Assembly (NCBI GenBank): GCA_964483585.1
Contig: CAZABH010000005.1
Coordinates: 1-64,000 of the forward strand
DNA length: 64,000 nt
Reading direction: 5' to 3'
Source: SZUA-430 sp964483585
Lineage (GTDB): Bacteria > Pseudomonadota > Alphaproteobacteria > Micropepsales > Micropepsaceae
Below are positions 52,444 to 63,423 of this stretch, piece by piece (positions within the stretch are counted from its first letter, which is position 1; each line of letters starts with the position of its first letter). The position numbers and the translations under genes were made by a program. The notes beneath the pieces are model-generated. The model was not told where the DNA came from. It saw nothing but the letters and a program-made list of their open reading frames with translations, and did not search any database.

Positions 52444-53226
52444 CCGTTCTCCGCAAGTTTCGCGCCAGGACGGACAGTCGGTCGTTGGCGCTGTAATCGG
52501 CGCCGCAGCCAGCTTGGCTGCGACGTCAACAATACCCGTCCTTCCGGACGTTCGGAGTCATGATGAATTCAGTCGAAATGCTGGCGCGGATCGTGCGCCA
52601 ATTCCCCTCGTGCATGCCGCCCTCCCTCTAGGCGTTGGCGGCGCAACCCTGTGTGCGAACGCATCGGACAGCAGAATCACGCAGCACTTCATCTGTGTAC
52701 AGCGTAATCTCGATTTGCGTTTTGTCCATGCACACCACCAAATATTTTCCGCATGCGGACTTTATCCGTTAAGCGCGTCGGGCGTTGCATTTGTTCAGGT
52801 GGAAGCAAGTGTTACGTGATGTTGCAGCATGATTTGATCGCGCTACAGCAATACAAAGCCCACGGACAATGCATGCTGCCATGCAGCATCCACGTTCGGT
52901 CGACGCGCGCTGTGAATGATGAATGCGTGCGGCCGCGACGTCTGCATGGGCGGCGACAGCGACCTCTTGACTGGCGCTCCGAAGCGGCAGGAATCGCCGA
53001 GGCGGCCAGCCAAGGTCCCGCGCAACCCCAAAACGGGCGTTGGCGGTGAAGTGCCGCCCCGCCGGATGGCTGCGATAGCATCTTGCTGTTATGCTTTACG
53101 GTGAGGTAGGTTCTCGTCGCGTCGTCGTTAGTTGGCGCAGGCAAAGTCGAGTTAGTCCGAGTTTTAATATTATAGCGGAGGCAGGGCACAGGCCCGTCAT
53201 TCGCTGTTCTCTAGGCGCAAGTAAAC
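52444..53226. other. Long gap between the beta-rich protein gene and the LuxR-type gene
   Basis: This 783-base stretch holds small open frames on both strands but none with a signal peptide, domain or Shine-Dalgarno to support it. It contains repeated TGCAGCAT sequence (near 52822 and 52882) and the palindrome at 52873-52889. It is presumably the regulatory region of both divergent genes. Confidence 0.5.
52873..52889. promoter_or_regulatory. Inverted repeat in the LuxR upstream region
   Basis: ATGCTGC and GCAGCAT flank a CAT spacer; the half-site TGCAGCAT also occurs about 60 bases earlier. It could be an operator for the LuxR-type protein or another regulator. Confidence 0.35.
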
Positions 53227-53949
53227 ATGATCGATCATTACAGGACCCTGTCCGAAGCCCTCACCCGCATCAATGCGGCCTCATCGGCGGTTGGTGTATG
53301 GGCCACCCTGAAGGACCTTGGCGCCAGCTTCGGCTACACGTACCTCATGGCAGCAGAAGTTCCGCCGACCGGCCGGGGGCTGCTGGACGCGGTTGTCTAT
53401 TCCGACTGGCGCAAGCAGGTGATCGCCGAGATGGTGAAGTCGCCGGACAGCCTCAACCATCCATTCGTCTGCTTTTCTGCCAGATCTCATGCGCCGTTTA
53501 CGGTGAACGAGCTGCGCGCGCTTGAAGCCTTTCGTGACACGGATTGGTCGCAGCACCTGCCGCAGAACATTCTCGAAGGGGACGGCTTGGTGGTTCCTGT
53601 ACATCGCGGTAGCGAACTGATGGGCGCAATGGTCTTCGCCGGCGAGAAGCCGGATGCGTCGCCCCTTGCGCGCGCGATTCTTCAGGTCGCCGCGCACGCC
53701 GCGGTCGAAAGGGTCGATGTATTGAAGAACCAGACCGAACCCGTCGCCTCACCAGCACTGTCCGCCCGCGAAATCCAGTGCCTGACCCATATTGCGGCCG
53801 GGCACGAGGATGACGAGATCAGTCGGCTTCTGGGGATCAGCCCGCGCACCGTCCGCTTCCATGTAGACAGCGCCAAGGCAAAGCTGGGCGTCAACTCGAG
53901 GGTTCAGGCTGTCACAAAGGCGCTTCGCTCTAGGCTGATCACGGTTTGA
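53227..53949 (+). CDS. LuxR-family regulator with autoinducer-binding-like domain (solo)
   Basis: This is a 240-residue protein. Residues about 15-160 resemble the acyl-homoserine-lactone binding domain (YSDWRKQVIAEMV then HPFVCFSARSHAPFT), but the conserved Asp of the DP pair is absent (sequence SLNHPF), so it may bind a different ligand or none. The C-terminal LuxR HTH (about 175-235) has LSAREIQCLTHIAAGHEDDE and SPRTVRFHVDSAKAKLGV. No luxI-type synthase is in the window, so it is a solo. Confidence 0.85.
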   Translation: MIDHYRTLSEALTRINAASSAVGVWATLKDLGASFGYTYLMAAEVPPTGRGLLDAVVYSDWRKQVIAEMVKSPDSLNHPFVCFSARSHAPFTVNELRALEAFRDTDWSQHLPQNILEGDGLVVPVHRGSELMGAMVFAGEKPDASPLARAILQVAAHAAVERVDVLKNQTEPVASPALSAREIQCLTHIAAGHEDDEISRLLGISPRTVRFHVDSAKAKLGVNSRVQAVTKALRSRLITV

Positions 53950-54103
53950 TTGCGGCACAACGCCAAGCCGAGTAAGGGCGAATGCCTTCGCCTCGCGATT
54001 GTGTGCCGACCATCAATAAGGGAATAAGTGACCGGCAAGGTCTTGTTTCAGGCGGCGGTCTCAGGCTCATTCAGAACGAACGCCTGACAGGACTGACCGA
54101 CCC

Positions 54104-54883
54104 TTGCAAATCTGCGCCACCGGATCGCTGACACAATGCACGCTGGACGCCGTCCCGCTGCTTGTTGCCGTCCTGACGATCACCGCGATCGCATTGTTGG
54201 TCATTCGTTTCCACCTCAAGAGAAACGAGGGCGGGCAGGGGCAGGCAAAGCCGCCATCCCCGCCCCCCGCGCCCGTAAGGCCAGTGCCCGGGCCACCGGC
54301 GCCACCACCCAAGCCATCACCCCTTCAACTTCGCATCAGCGACGCGCCAGATCTCAAGCTGGCCCAGTTCATGAACGACCTGCGCATCCAGGGCGCCTTC
54401 GCCGACGTCCTGACGGCGGCCATTCTGGGATCCCAGGGATGGAAGCAGTTGCCATCGCGCTACCACGGCGACCGCGGCATCGGTGGACTGTTTGTGCGTG
54501 AAGTGCGCGGAGGCGGCGGGTTCGAATGCCTCGCGACCGAAAGCCTCGCCAATGGCGCCAGCTTTGATCCAGCCGTCATGACCGACGCAAAGCTCGCAGG
54601 CGAGATCGCCCAGCTCTACGAGCTTGGTGCCATGTCCCGTCCTGTAGCAGAGGAATTGATGAGGGGACTGCACGAGGGACGCTCGTTCTTCCGCAAGGAA
54701 CTCTGGCGCCACGACCTGTCCTCGGGCCTCACCACGATCAGCGAGTTGGGGCGCCAGGGAGAAAAAGGTCGGTCGGTCACAAGGGCCAACGCGAGATTGG
54801 CCAGTGCGCTCTACCTCTCGATTGCTGCCTTTGACCGCGAGGGGGTCTATCTGGGGCGTCCCCCGCTCGACAGCGAGACGTGA
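54104..54883 (+). CDS. Membrane-anchored protein of unknown function
   Basis: This 259-residue protein has an N-terminal membrane helix (AVPLLVAVLTITAIALLVI), a Pro-rich linker (about 45-75) and a cytoplasmic or periplasmic domain (about 80-259) with KLAQFMNDLRIQGAFADVLT, GGFECLATESLANGAS and LRRELWRHDLSS-like sequence (FFRKELWRHDLSSGL). I recognise no family. The start is a TTG at 54104; no other in-frame start precedes the membrane helix. Confidence 0.6.
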   Translation: MQICATGSLTQCTLDAVPLLVAVLTITAIALLVIRFHLKRNEGGQGQAKPPSPPPAPVRPVPGPPAPPPKPSPLQLRISDAPDLKLAQFMNDLRIQGAFADVLTAAILGSQGWKQLPSRYHGDRGIGGLFVREVRGGGGFECLATESLANGASFDPAVMTDAKLAGEIAQLYELGAMSRPVAEELMRGLHEGRSFFRKELWRHDLSSGLTTISELGRQGEKGRSVTRANARLASALYLSIAAFDREGVYLGRPPLDSET

Positions 54884-54887
54884 AGGG

Positions 54888-56116
<1,229 letters not shown>

Positions 56117-56120
<4 letters not shown>

Positions 56121-56818
56121 GCCGACATCCCCGCTTCCGTGACCGGGCCGTCATAAACGATTCGCCCGTCCTTGAATTTCACGAGGCGCTTGGCCTGCAC
56201 GGCGATGTCTGGCTCGTGCGTGACAAGGATGGTGGTGATCCCGCGATCCGCGTTCAGCGACCGGATAATGCGCATAATCTCGGTTGAGGACACGCTGTCC
56301 AGATTGCCCGTAGGTTCGTCAGCCAGGATCACGGGAGGTTCCATCGCAAGCGCACGCGCGATGGCCACGCGCTGCTGCTGCCCGCCGGAAAGCTGGTTGG
56401 GACGCGAGTGATACTTCGCCGAAAGCCCGACCTGGTCCAGCAAATCGCGCGCCCGCGGCTCCCATTCGCTGCGGGGAAGGCCGGCACAGATCATGGGCAG
56501 GGCGACATTGTCCAGCGCCGAGCGCCGCTGCAACAAGTTGAAACCCTGGAAGACGAAGCCCAGCATGCGGTTGCGAAGTTCCGCAGCCCTGTCTGCCGAG
56601 AGCCCGGTTGTATCTTCGCCACCCAGCAGGTAGTGCCCACGGTCAGCTCGGTCCAGACATCCAAGGATGTTCATGAAAGTCGATTTGCCCGACCCCGAGG
56701 GGCCCATGATCGCAAGGAACTCGCCGGGCATCACGCGCATCGAGACCTGTCGCAGCACTGGCGCCATGGCGCCATACGACTTGTCCACGCGATCCACTTG
56801 GATGATGGGCTGGCTCAT
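56117..56818 (-). CDS. ABC transporter ATPase, MacB/LolD type
   Basis: This 233-residue ATPase has Walker A GPSGSGKSTFMNIL (about 39-52), Q-loop region FQGFNLL, signature LSGGQQQRVAIARAL, Walker B VILADEPTGNLD and H-loop VTHEPDIA. It belongs to the MacB/LolD group that drives mechanotransmission through FtsX-type permeases. It starts two bases after the adaptor gene stop and overlaps the permease gene by four bases. Confidence 0.95.
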
Positions 56819-56820
56819 GG

Positions 56821-57999
56821 CTAGCGCGGCGGCCCGCCGCCCCAGCGCTGCCCGCCACCCTGCTGTCCGCCGGCGCCCTCTGCAGTTATGACCTCGTCGC
56901 CGGCCTTGAGGCCTTCGCTGGTCACTTCGGTGAATTTGCCATCGGTCAGCCCCGTCTTGACGCGAATGCGTTGCGGTTTTCCGTTCCGCAGCACATGCAC
57001 GCCCTGCGGTTCGACACCGGATTTAGCGCCAGATCCGGAGGTCGCCGCCTTGGACGCGTCTCGCGCCTTCGCACCCTTGCCATCACCCTTTGGCTTGAAG
57101 CGCAGCGCGGCATTGGGAACCCGGAGGACATTGGTGACTTCGCCCACGGTGATACGCACGAAAGCCGTCATGCCAGGCAGAAGCTGAAGGTCCGCATTGT
57201 CGACATCAATGACGACATTGTAGGTCACGACATTCTGTATGGTGGTCGGGCTGAGCCTGATCTGGCGAACCTTGCCTTCGAAGGTACGCTGCGGGAAGGC
57301 ATCGACGGTAAAGGTGGCCTTTTGGTCATCCTTGATGCTACCGGCATCGGACTCCGACAGGTTCGTGTCGATCTGCATGTTCTTCAGGCTGGGTGCAATC
57401 TTGAACAGCGTCGGCGTCTGGAAGCTGGCGGCAACAGTCTGCCCCACATCCACATCCCGCGACAGGATTACGCCTGACACAGGAGCCGTGATCACGGCAA
57501 AGCCCAGGTTGGTTTCGTCGCGTTTGACAGCGGCCTCTGCGATGGCCTCGTCACCAGCTGTGGCTTCCAATTGCTGCGCAGCCGCATCGACCTCGGCCTT
57601 CGAGGCAGCACCATCGTCCACCAGGGCCTTCCGCCGTTCATAGGTCACCTTGGCAAGCGCAGCCGCTGCGCGCGCCTTTCGCAGCTGGGCCCGGCTCTGG
57701 GCGAGCGCAGCCTCGAGGACGCGTGTGTCGAGTTCGGCCAGCACCTGACCCTGTTCGACGATCTGGTTGAAGTCGGCGTTAATGGTCCTCACAACTCCCG
57801 AAATCTGGGTGCCGACATTGATAACGCTGACTGGGTTGATCGTACCGTTGGCTTGAGCGAGCTGGACGATGTCGCCACGCTCGACCTTTGCGGTTGTGTA
57901 GCTGACGGCGTTCGCGTCAGGTGCGGACCAATAGCGCCAGCCGAAATAGGCCGCTGTCGCCAGCACGACTACCAATATCAATATGCCTAGCGAACGCAT
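56821..57999 (-). CDS. MacA-like periplasmic adaptor (membrane fusion protein)
   Basis: This 392-residue protein has an N-terminal membrane anchor (LGILILVVVLATAAYFGWRY), lipoyl/barrel-sandwich halves (VERGDIVQLAQANGTINPVS and APVSGVILSRDVDVGQTV), a helical hairpin (about 95-175) and a beta-barrel domain, then a flexible Gly/Lys-rich insert near 310-330 (GDGKGAKARDASKAATSGSG). It links the ABC pump to the outer-membrane factor. The Met at 57999 starts the anchor; the earlier frame start is not used. Confidence 0.92.
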   Translation of the reverse strand: MRSLGILILVVVLATAAYFGWRYWSAPDANAVSYTTAKVERGDIVQLAQANGTINPVSVINVGTQISGVVRTINADFNQIVEQGQVLAELDTRVLEAALAQSRAQLRKARAAAALAKVTYERRKALVDDGAASKAEVDAAAQQLEATAGDEAIAEAAVKRDETNLGFAVITAPVSGVILSRDVDVGQTVAASFQTPTLFKIAPSLKNMQIDTNLSESDAGSIKDDQKATFTVDAFPQRTFEGKVRQIRLSPTTIQNVVTYNVVIDVDNADLQLLPGMTAFVRITVGEVTNVLRVPNAALRFKPKGDGKGAKARDASKAATSGSGAKSGVEPQGVHVLRNGKPQRIRVKTGLTDGKFTEVTSEGLKAGDEVITAEGAGGQQGGGQRWGGGPPR

Positions 58000-58206
58000 G
58001 AAACAGAGCCACCCAATCCCCGCCTGAAAATAGACCGATGCGCACTGCAAATTAAAGTTGCATCTTTGCCGCCAGGCTGCGTCAAATTAGGATCCAATCG
58101 GTCGTAACATATTGAATAAGCGATGTTTTCAGGCGCTGATGCATACGCCATCGACGATGGCATCACAAAACATTGACGAAAATCCGCCGGCGAACTCAGA
58201 ACACAC

Positions 58207-59589
58207 TCACGTCGGCGCCTGCCACCCACCACCCAGCGCCCGGAACAGCCCGACCAGCGCCTGCAATCGGGCCAAGCGGACCTGCGCAAGCTGGTCCTGT
58301 GCCGTATAGAGGCTCTGCTGCGCGCTCAGCACGGTGAGGAAGTCCACGCTACCTGCCTTGTACTGTGCTTCCGCGATGCGCAGGGCCTCTGCAGCCGATG
58401 CAGCTGCGATGGATTGCTGCTGCTCCTGCAAGACGGATGTCACCGCGCCCGTCAGCGCAGCGTCGGCGTCAGCAAATGCATTCAGTGCTGCCTTGCGATA
58501 GGCCGCCAGCAACTCTTCGCGCCGGTAATAGGCGCGGTCATTGCTGGCGATCAGCGATCCGCCTCGAAACACCGCCTGGATCAGGCTCGCTCCGATCGAG
58601 TACGCGCCGTTGCTTCCGCTGATAAGTCCAGCCAATGCCGTGCTCGTGACCCCTGCATCACCCGTGAGCGAGATCGTCGGCAGATAGGCCGCTCGCGCCG
58701 CCGCAAGGTCAGCTTGCGCCGCAGAAAGCGAGGCCTCGACGCTCTTGACGTCCGGTCTGCGCGCCAACAGTTCGGACGTAAGCCCGGCTGCAACCACAGG
58801 CGCAGAGATCCCGTCAAGCGACTGGCCGGTGATGGCGAAATCCTGCACAGGCTTGCCCAGCAGCACGGCAAGCGAACCCAGGGCCTGCCGTTCCTGCAAC
58901 TCGAGGCTCGCGGCCTGCGCATTGAGCGAGGCCAGCAGCGACTCTTGTTGGGCGACAGGCAGGCGGCTGATGGTACCGGCGTCCAATTGCTTGCGGGTGA
59001 GATCGAGGATCTTGCTGGCATTGGCAACGTTCAGCCGTGACAGGCGCAAGCGATCACGCAGTGACAGCAGGCGGAAATAGGTGTTCGCCACACTCGAGAC
59101 CGTCGTCAGCGCCACAGTCTCGCGATCGAATGAACTGGCCTCGAGCGAACGCCAAGCTGCGCGCGCGCTCTCGAAATTGCGACCCCAGAAATCCAGTTCA
59201 TAGGCAACCGACGCCGACGCCGACAATGTCTGAACGGGTGTTGATGAAGGACTGTGGATCGCGCCGTCCTCACGTGCACCGAGACGGGCAGAAACCGACG
59301 GCAGCAGGGAGGAGCCTGCAAGCCGTGCCAGCGCATCGGCCTGCTCTACACGCGCCTTGGCGATGATGATGTCCAGATTCTCGCGTTGTGCACTCTCGAC
59401 CAGCGCATCCAGCTCGCCGCTGGCAAAGCCGGTCCACCACTCGCGTTCAGGCCAGGCTTTCTCTGACGAGACGACGGGTTGCGACCAGTTGGCTGGCACG
59501 TCGCCGGGAGCGAGTTCCGACACCGACTCCAGAAGCGTACAGCCGCCCAGCAGCAGGCAAAACCCTGCGATGACAAATTGTTTTGACAC
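58207..59589 (-). CDS. NodT-family outer-membrane efflux lipoprotein (TolC-like)
   Basis: This 460-residue outer-membrane factor has lipobox LLLGGC (Cys about residue 17), then two repeats of the TolC/OEP fold with long helices (ESAQRENLDIIIAKARVEQA, and AYRKAALNAFADADAALTGA) and strands such as SVAYELDFWGR and GDAGVTSTALAG. The GTG at 59589 has GGGGA upstream and puts the lipobox close to the start. It is the first gene of the tripartite efflux operon, 207 bases before the adaptor gene. Confidence 0.93.
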   Translation of the reverse strand: MSKQFVIAGFCLLLGGCTLLESVSELAPGDVPANWSQPVVSSEKAWPEREWWTGFASGELDALVESAQRENLDIIIAKARVEQADALARLAGSSLLPSVSARLGAREDGAIHSPSSTPVQTLSASASVAYELDFWGRNFESARAAWRSLEASSFDRETVALTTVSSVANTYFRLLSLRDRLRLSRLNVANASKILDLTRKQLDAGTISRLPVAQQESLLASLNAQAASLELQERQALGSLAVLLGKPVQDFAITGQSLDGISAPVVAAGLTSELLARRPDVKSVEASLSAAQADLAAARAAYLPTISLTGDAGVTSTALAGLISGSNGAYSIGASLIQAVFRGGSLIASNDRAYYRREELLAAYRKAALNAFADADAALTGAVTSVLQEQQQSIAAASAAEALRIAEAQYKAGSVDFLTVLSAQQSLYTAQDQLAQVRLARLQALVGLFRALGGGWQAPT

Positions 59590-59725
59590 GAAAAATCCCC
59601 AATCCGGCGCATGTCCCCCGACACGCGACAAGATCAGGGACTACACAACAACACCCCAACGAGGGGATCAAGTGGCATTTCCGTGAATGGGCCTCCGGCC
59701 GAGATTTACCAAGCTGCGCCTGTCC

Positions 59726-60904
59726 TTACGGCGCAGGTTCGAGCCGCAGCACCTTGCCCTGCGGATCATCTGTCGTGACATAGAGATAACCGTCCGGGCT
59801 GGTCCGGACATCTCGGATGCGCGCGCCCAGTTCGGTCAGCAACTGGCTCTCGCCCACGACAGCACCGCGCGCATCGAGATCGACGCGCCGCAGGTGCCTC
59901 TTCACGAGCGCGCCCACGAAGATGTCGCCGTTCCAGGCCGGAAACTTGTCGCCGCGATAGACCGTCGTTCCGGAAGGCGCAATCGACGGGGTCCAGTCGA
60001 CGATCGGCTGTTCCAGCCCCCGCCGCGCCTTGAAGGGCGAGATCTGTGCTCCCGAGTAGTCGCGTCCATAGGTAATCAGCGGCCATCCATAATTGTTGCC
60101 AGCCTCGATGATGTTGACTTCGTCGCCACCTTGCGCGCCGTGCTCCGTCTCGTAGACAACGCCGGTCGCGGGGTCGATGGCCAGCCCCTGCTGGTTTCGA
60201 TGGCCGATCGAATACAGCCCCTTCGCAACGCCGGGCGTGCCCAGATAAGGATTGTCGGATGGAACCGATCCGTCGTCGTTCAGGCGAACGATTTTGCCCA
60301 GATGCGTCACCAGGTCCTGCGCACTTTCGCGCATCTCGAACCCGTCGCCGATCGCAAGCATGAATGTCCCATCGGGCAGGAATACCATGCGACCACCGTA
60401 ATGATGGCTGGTGTTCTTGAGGGGTGTCGCCTCGAAGATTACCTGCAGGTTCGTCAGTGCCTTTCCATCGAATGTAGCGCGCGCAACGCGCGTTGCGTTT
60501 GCGTCCTTGGTGCCATGCGCGTAGGTCAGGTAAAGGATCCGGTTCTCGGAAAACTTCGGGTGCAGCACGACATCAAACAATCCAGCCTGGCGCTGGTGAT
60601 GAACAGACGGCACGCCCGAAACGGGTGTCTCGACGAGCTTTCCATCGCGGATGACACGCAGGCGACCGGCCCGCTCGGTGACCAGAATCCCGCCGTCGGG
60701 CAGGAACGCCAGCGCGTAAGGGTGATTGAGGCCACTGGCGATTTCCACCACCTTGTAGCCGGTCTTCACCACCGGGGCGCTCAGTGCCTGCGAAGCCGAT
60801 GGTGCCGCCCGTTCTGCAGGCGGCGGCGGGGCCAGGTCCGCCAGCGCGGTGCCATGCAGCAGGCAAAAAACGGCAACGCTGCCGAAAAGAGTGCGCGTGT
60901 TCAT
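59726..60904 (-). CDS. PQQ-dependent sugar dehydrogenase (GSDH-type beta-propeller)
   Basis: This 392-residue periplasmic protein has a signal peptide (GSVAVFCLLHGTALA) and the soluble-glucose-dehydrogenase pattern: LNHPYALAFLPDGGILVTER, the Arg/His site HHYGGRMVFLPDGT, IGHRNQQGLAIDP, ETEHGAQGGDEVN and the calcium/PQQ-binding NNYGWPL. It oxidises aldose sugars to lactones with PQQ, like YliI/Asd. No PQQ synthesis genes are in the window. Confidence 0.92.
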   Translation of the reverse strand: MNTRTLFGSVAVFCLLHGTALADLAPPPPAERAAPSASQALSAPVVKTGYKVVEIASGLNHPYALAFLPDGGILVTERAGRLRVIRDGKLVETPVSGVPSVHHQRQAGLFDVVLHPKFSENRILYLTYAHGTKDANATRVARATFDGKALTNLQVIFEATPLKNTSHHYGGRMVFLPDGTFMLAIGDGFEMRESAQDLVTHLGKIVRLNDDGSVPSDNPYLGTPGVAKGLYSIGHRNQQGLAIDPATGVVYETEHGAQGGDEVNIIEAGNNYGWPLITYGRDYSGAQISPFKARRGLEQPIVDWTPSIAPSGTTVYRGDKFPAWNGDIFVGALVKRHLRRVDLDARGAVVGESQLLTELGARIRDVRTSPDGYLYVTTDDPQGKVLRLEPAP

Positions 60905-60996
60905 AGATCCGTCCCCGAGGTAACCATGTCTGAAAACCAGTACCATCTGAGCCTATTTCGGTGCATAAGCAAAGTCCTTCAAGAGGGGAAAAGTAG

Positions 60997-61455
60997 ATGT
61001 TCCGCCACGTCATTGCCTTTGTGATTGCGGCCGCCCTGATGGCCCTGCTGGGAGCCGTGGCGCATTCCTGGTTCGTGCAGCAGGCTTGGATCGACGCAGC
61101 TGCCATGTCCGCGTCCTCGCCAGAGACCCAACTGACGCTGCAGGAAAGGCTGTCCTGGATGGTCGATGACATCGTGGGAATGCAACCGCTTTACAGCACC
61201 CTGACGTCGGTAGCTCTGCTTCTGGCCTTCCTCGCCGCACATGTGGTTGCGCGCGTGACGGGGCTGAGGACCATTGTGTTCTCTGTTGCGGGCGCGGTCG
61301 CGATCTTCGTGATGTTCACGCTGATGAAGGAGACTCTGGGGTCGGTAGGCGTCTTCGGCGCGCGTGGCACGAGCGGCCTCGCGGCACAGTCCCTTGCCGG
61401 CTTGCTTGCTGGCCTGATTTTCGCAATGCTGACGCGTCCACGCACGGATTCCTGA
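60997..61455 (+). CDS. Small multi-pass membrane protein, unknown family
   Basis: This 152-residue protein has four hydrophobic segments (about 5-25, 65-85, 90-112, 128-147). A periplasmic stretch with DDIVGMQPLYS lies between the first two. No motif was recognised. The next two + strand genes follow closely and the three may form an operon. Confidence 0.65.
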   Translation: MFRHVIAFVIAAALMALLGAVAHSWFVQQAWIDAAAMSASSPETQLTLQERLSWMVDDIVGMQPLYSTLTSVALLLAFLAAHVVARVTGLRTIVFSVAGAVAIFVMFTLMKETLGSVGVFGARGTSGLAAQSLAGLLAGLIFAMLTRPRTDS

Positions 61456-61472
61456 CCGCGAACGCAGATGAC

Positions 61473-61685
61473 ATGACCAAGAAGACGCCGCTCGGCAAAT
61501 TTGTCCAGACACTGAAGCACGGCGCGGTCTTTGTGATTGTCTCACTTCTGGGATTCGGCCTTGCCCGATACCTGGAGGAGGGCAAGACCTTCGACGCTGG
61601 ATCCTGGATCGTCATATTGATATTGGCGGTCGCCGTATTGATAACTGCAACGATCCGTGCCTTGCTGGCCGCCCGCAGGACCTGA
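61473..61685 (+). CDS. Small two-helix membrane protein
   Basis: This 70-residue protein has two hydrophobic helices (AVFVIVSLLGFGLARYL and WIVILILAVAVLITATIRALL). It lies 17 bases after the preceding membrane-protein gene, and its end overlaps the MFS frame by 29 bp. No family is recognised. Confidence 0.6.
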   Translation: MTKKTPLGKFVQTLKHGAVFVIVSLLGFGLARYLEEGKTFDAGSWIVILILAVAVLITATIRALLAARRT

Positions 61686-62898
61686 TCCGATTTTCACGCG
61701 CAATCTCTATCTCTTTCTGTCAAGCCGCTTCCTGTCCAACGTCGCGATGCAGGTCCTCTCGGCATCGGTGGCCTGGCGGGTCTACGAGCTGACCCGCGAT
61801 CCACTGTCGCTTGGCCTCGTGGGTCTCGCACAGTTCGCGCCGATGTTCGCCCTGACGCTCTATGCCGGAGACGTGGCGGATCGCCATTCTCGCAGGGTCA
61901 TCCTAGCCCTCAGCTATGCTGTGGAAGCGATCTGCGCTGCGCTGTTCATGTGCGTCACCTGGTGGGGCATCACCGACCCCAACGCCTATTATGCAATTCT
62001 CGTGCTGTTCGGAAGCGCGAGAGCCTTCTCGGCACCTGCCTCGCAGTCATTCCTGCCGCAGATCGTATCCGCCGACCTTCTGCCGCGCGCGATCGCGGTC
62101 AGTTCCTCTGCGATGCAGATTGCCATCATTTCCGGACCCGCCCTCGGGGGCGCAGCGCTGCTGCTGGGTGCAGACTTCGCCTTCGGCCTGAGCCTCGTTC
62201 TGTTTGCTCTCGTCTCGGCCATCATCTTTGCCATCCGCATCGAGCGCCCGGTTTCCGGTCCGCGTTCCACGGGGACGCTTGCTGCCCGCGTGATCGAAGG
62301 CATTGCCTATGTCCGCCGGCGGCGCGAACTCCTGGGTGCCATCTCCCTGGACTTGTTTGCAGTCCTCCTTGGCGGGGCGACCGCACTTCTGCCCTTCTTC
62401 GCCAACGAGATCCTGCATGTAGGACCGATGGGCTTTGGATTGCTGAAAGCCGCCCCCGCCATCGGCGCGGCAGCGATGTCGTTTTGGCTGACGGCATTTC
62501 CGATCGGACGCCATGCCGGCAACAAGATGTTTGCCTGCGTTGGAGTGTTCGGCGTTGCCACGATCGTGTTCGGACTGTCGGAGAACTTTTACCTTTCGTT
62601 CGTAGCCCTGGTCGTGCTGGGCGCTTCCGACATGGTCAGCGTCAATGTGCGCCACGCCCTGACGCAGCTCGCCACGCCCGATCACATGCGCGGCCGTGTC
62701 AGCGCCGTCAACATGCTGTTCATCGGCGCATCAAACGAACTTGGTGAATTCGAATCCGGCCTCACGGCCGCGTGGTGGGGCACCGTTCCCGCCGTTCTTG
62801 TCGGCGGCATCGGTACGCTTGGCATCGTCGCGCTCTGGGCGTGGATGTTCCCGGAGCTGCGAAAGGTGGATCGCCTGTCAGACCTCAAACCCGATTAA
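61657..62898 (+). CDS. MFS transporter (EntS-like exporter group)
   Basis: This 413-residue transporter has about 12 membrane helices and the MFS loop motif GDVADRHSRRVIL (about 73-85). It resembles the MFS_3 group (EntS-type siderophore exporters and drug exporters). The start is uncertain: the first usable codon is a GTG at 61657 inside the previous gene; the next ATG (61747) would cut the first helix. No siderophore genes are nearby. Confidence 0.85.
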   Translation: MPCWPPAGPDPIFTRNLYLFLSSRFLSNVAMQVLSASVAWRVYELTRDPLSLGLVGLAQFAPMFALTLYAGDVADRHSRRVILALSYAVEAICAALFMCVTWWGITDPNAYYAILVLFGSARAFSAPASQSFLPQIVSADLLPRAIAVSSSAMQIAIISGPALGGAALLLGADFAFGLSLVLFALVSAIIFAIRIERPVSGPRSTGTLAARVIEGIAYVRRRRELLGAISLDLFAVLLGGATALLPFFANEILHVGPMGFGLLKAAPAIGAAAMSFWLTAFPIGRHAGNKMFACVGVFGVATIVFGLSENFYLSFVALVVLGASDMVSVNVRHALTQLATPDHMRGRVSAVNMLFIGASNELGEFESGLTAAWWGTVPAVLVGGIGTLGIVALWAWMFPELRKVDRLSDLKPD

Positions 62899-62907
62899 CC
62901 GGGTGGC

Positions 62908-63423
62908 CTACTCCGCGGCAAGTGAAACCCTGGGAACCTTGAGGTGCCGCAACTCGAAGATGCTTCGCACCTCGTCCGATGCACGCTGGTAGTAGACGGT
63001 TTGCTCTGCCATCGCGGCATGAAAGGCCGAAAGCTGCGTACCCTCACGCACCTCGAACGCATCGACGCCACAGCGGTGCATGAACAGCCACTGGTCGCGC
63101 AACACCTCGCCAGTTGCGCGCACCTCTCCACGATAACCGAGCCGCTCACGCAATACGCGGGCCGACGAGTAGCCGCGACCGTCCCTGAATTTCGGGAAGG
63201 ACAGCGCAACCACCGCAAGCCTGTGCACGTCTGCACCCAGAGCATCCGGAGTTTCGTGCGCACCGACCCTGACGCCCAGGGGCGTGCCGCGCTGAAGCAG
63301 GCTCTCGCGCTCGGCGAGGAACCGCGTCAATGACACGATCACGGCGCCTTCAGGCAGCGCCTCGGCATCAGACACGAGCGTGAAGACATCATCGGCAAAT
63401 GCGTCACGTTTAATGAGAGGCAT
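62908..63423 (-). CDS. DUF934-family protein linked to sulfite reductase
   Basis: This 171-residue protein begins MPLIKRDAFADDVFTLVSDA and has the DUF934 blocks VALSFPKFRDGRGYSSARVL and LRDQWLFMHRCGVDAFEV. The family nearly always follows the siroheme sulfite reductase gene in proteobacterial assimilatory sulfate-reduction operons, as here, and is thought to assist that step. The start at 63423 overlaps the upstream reductase gene by 14 bp. Confidence 0.92.
   Translation of the reverse strand: MPLIKRDAFADDVFTLVSDAEALPEGAVIVSLTRFLAERESLLQRGTPLGVRVGAHETPDALGADVHRLAVVALSFPKFRDGRGYSSARVLRERLGYRGEVRATGEVLRDQWLFMHRCGVDAFEVREGTQLSAFHAAMAEQTVYYQRASDEVRSIFELRHLKVPRVSLAAE

Noticed and set aside
52514..53049. 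Short frames in the LuxR upstream region
   Set aside because: No Shine-Dalgarno, domain or signal peptide; they overlap each other and are better read as control DNA.
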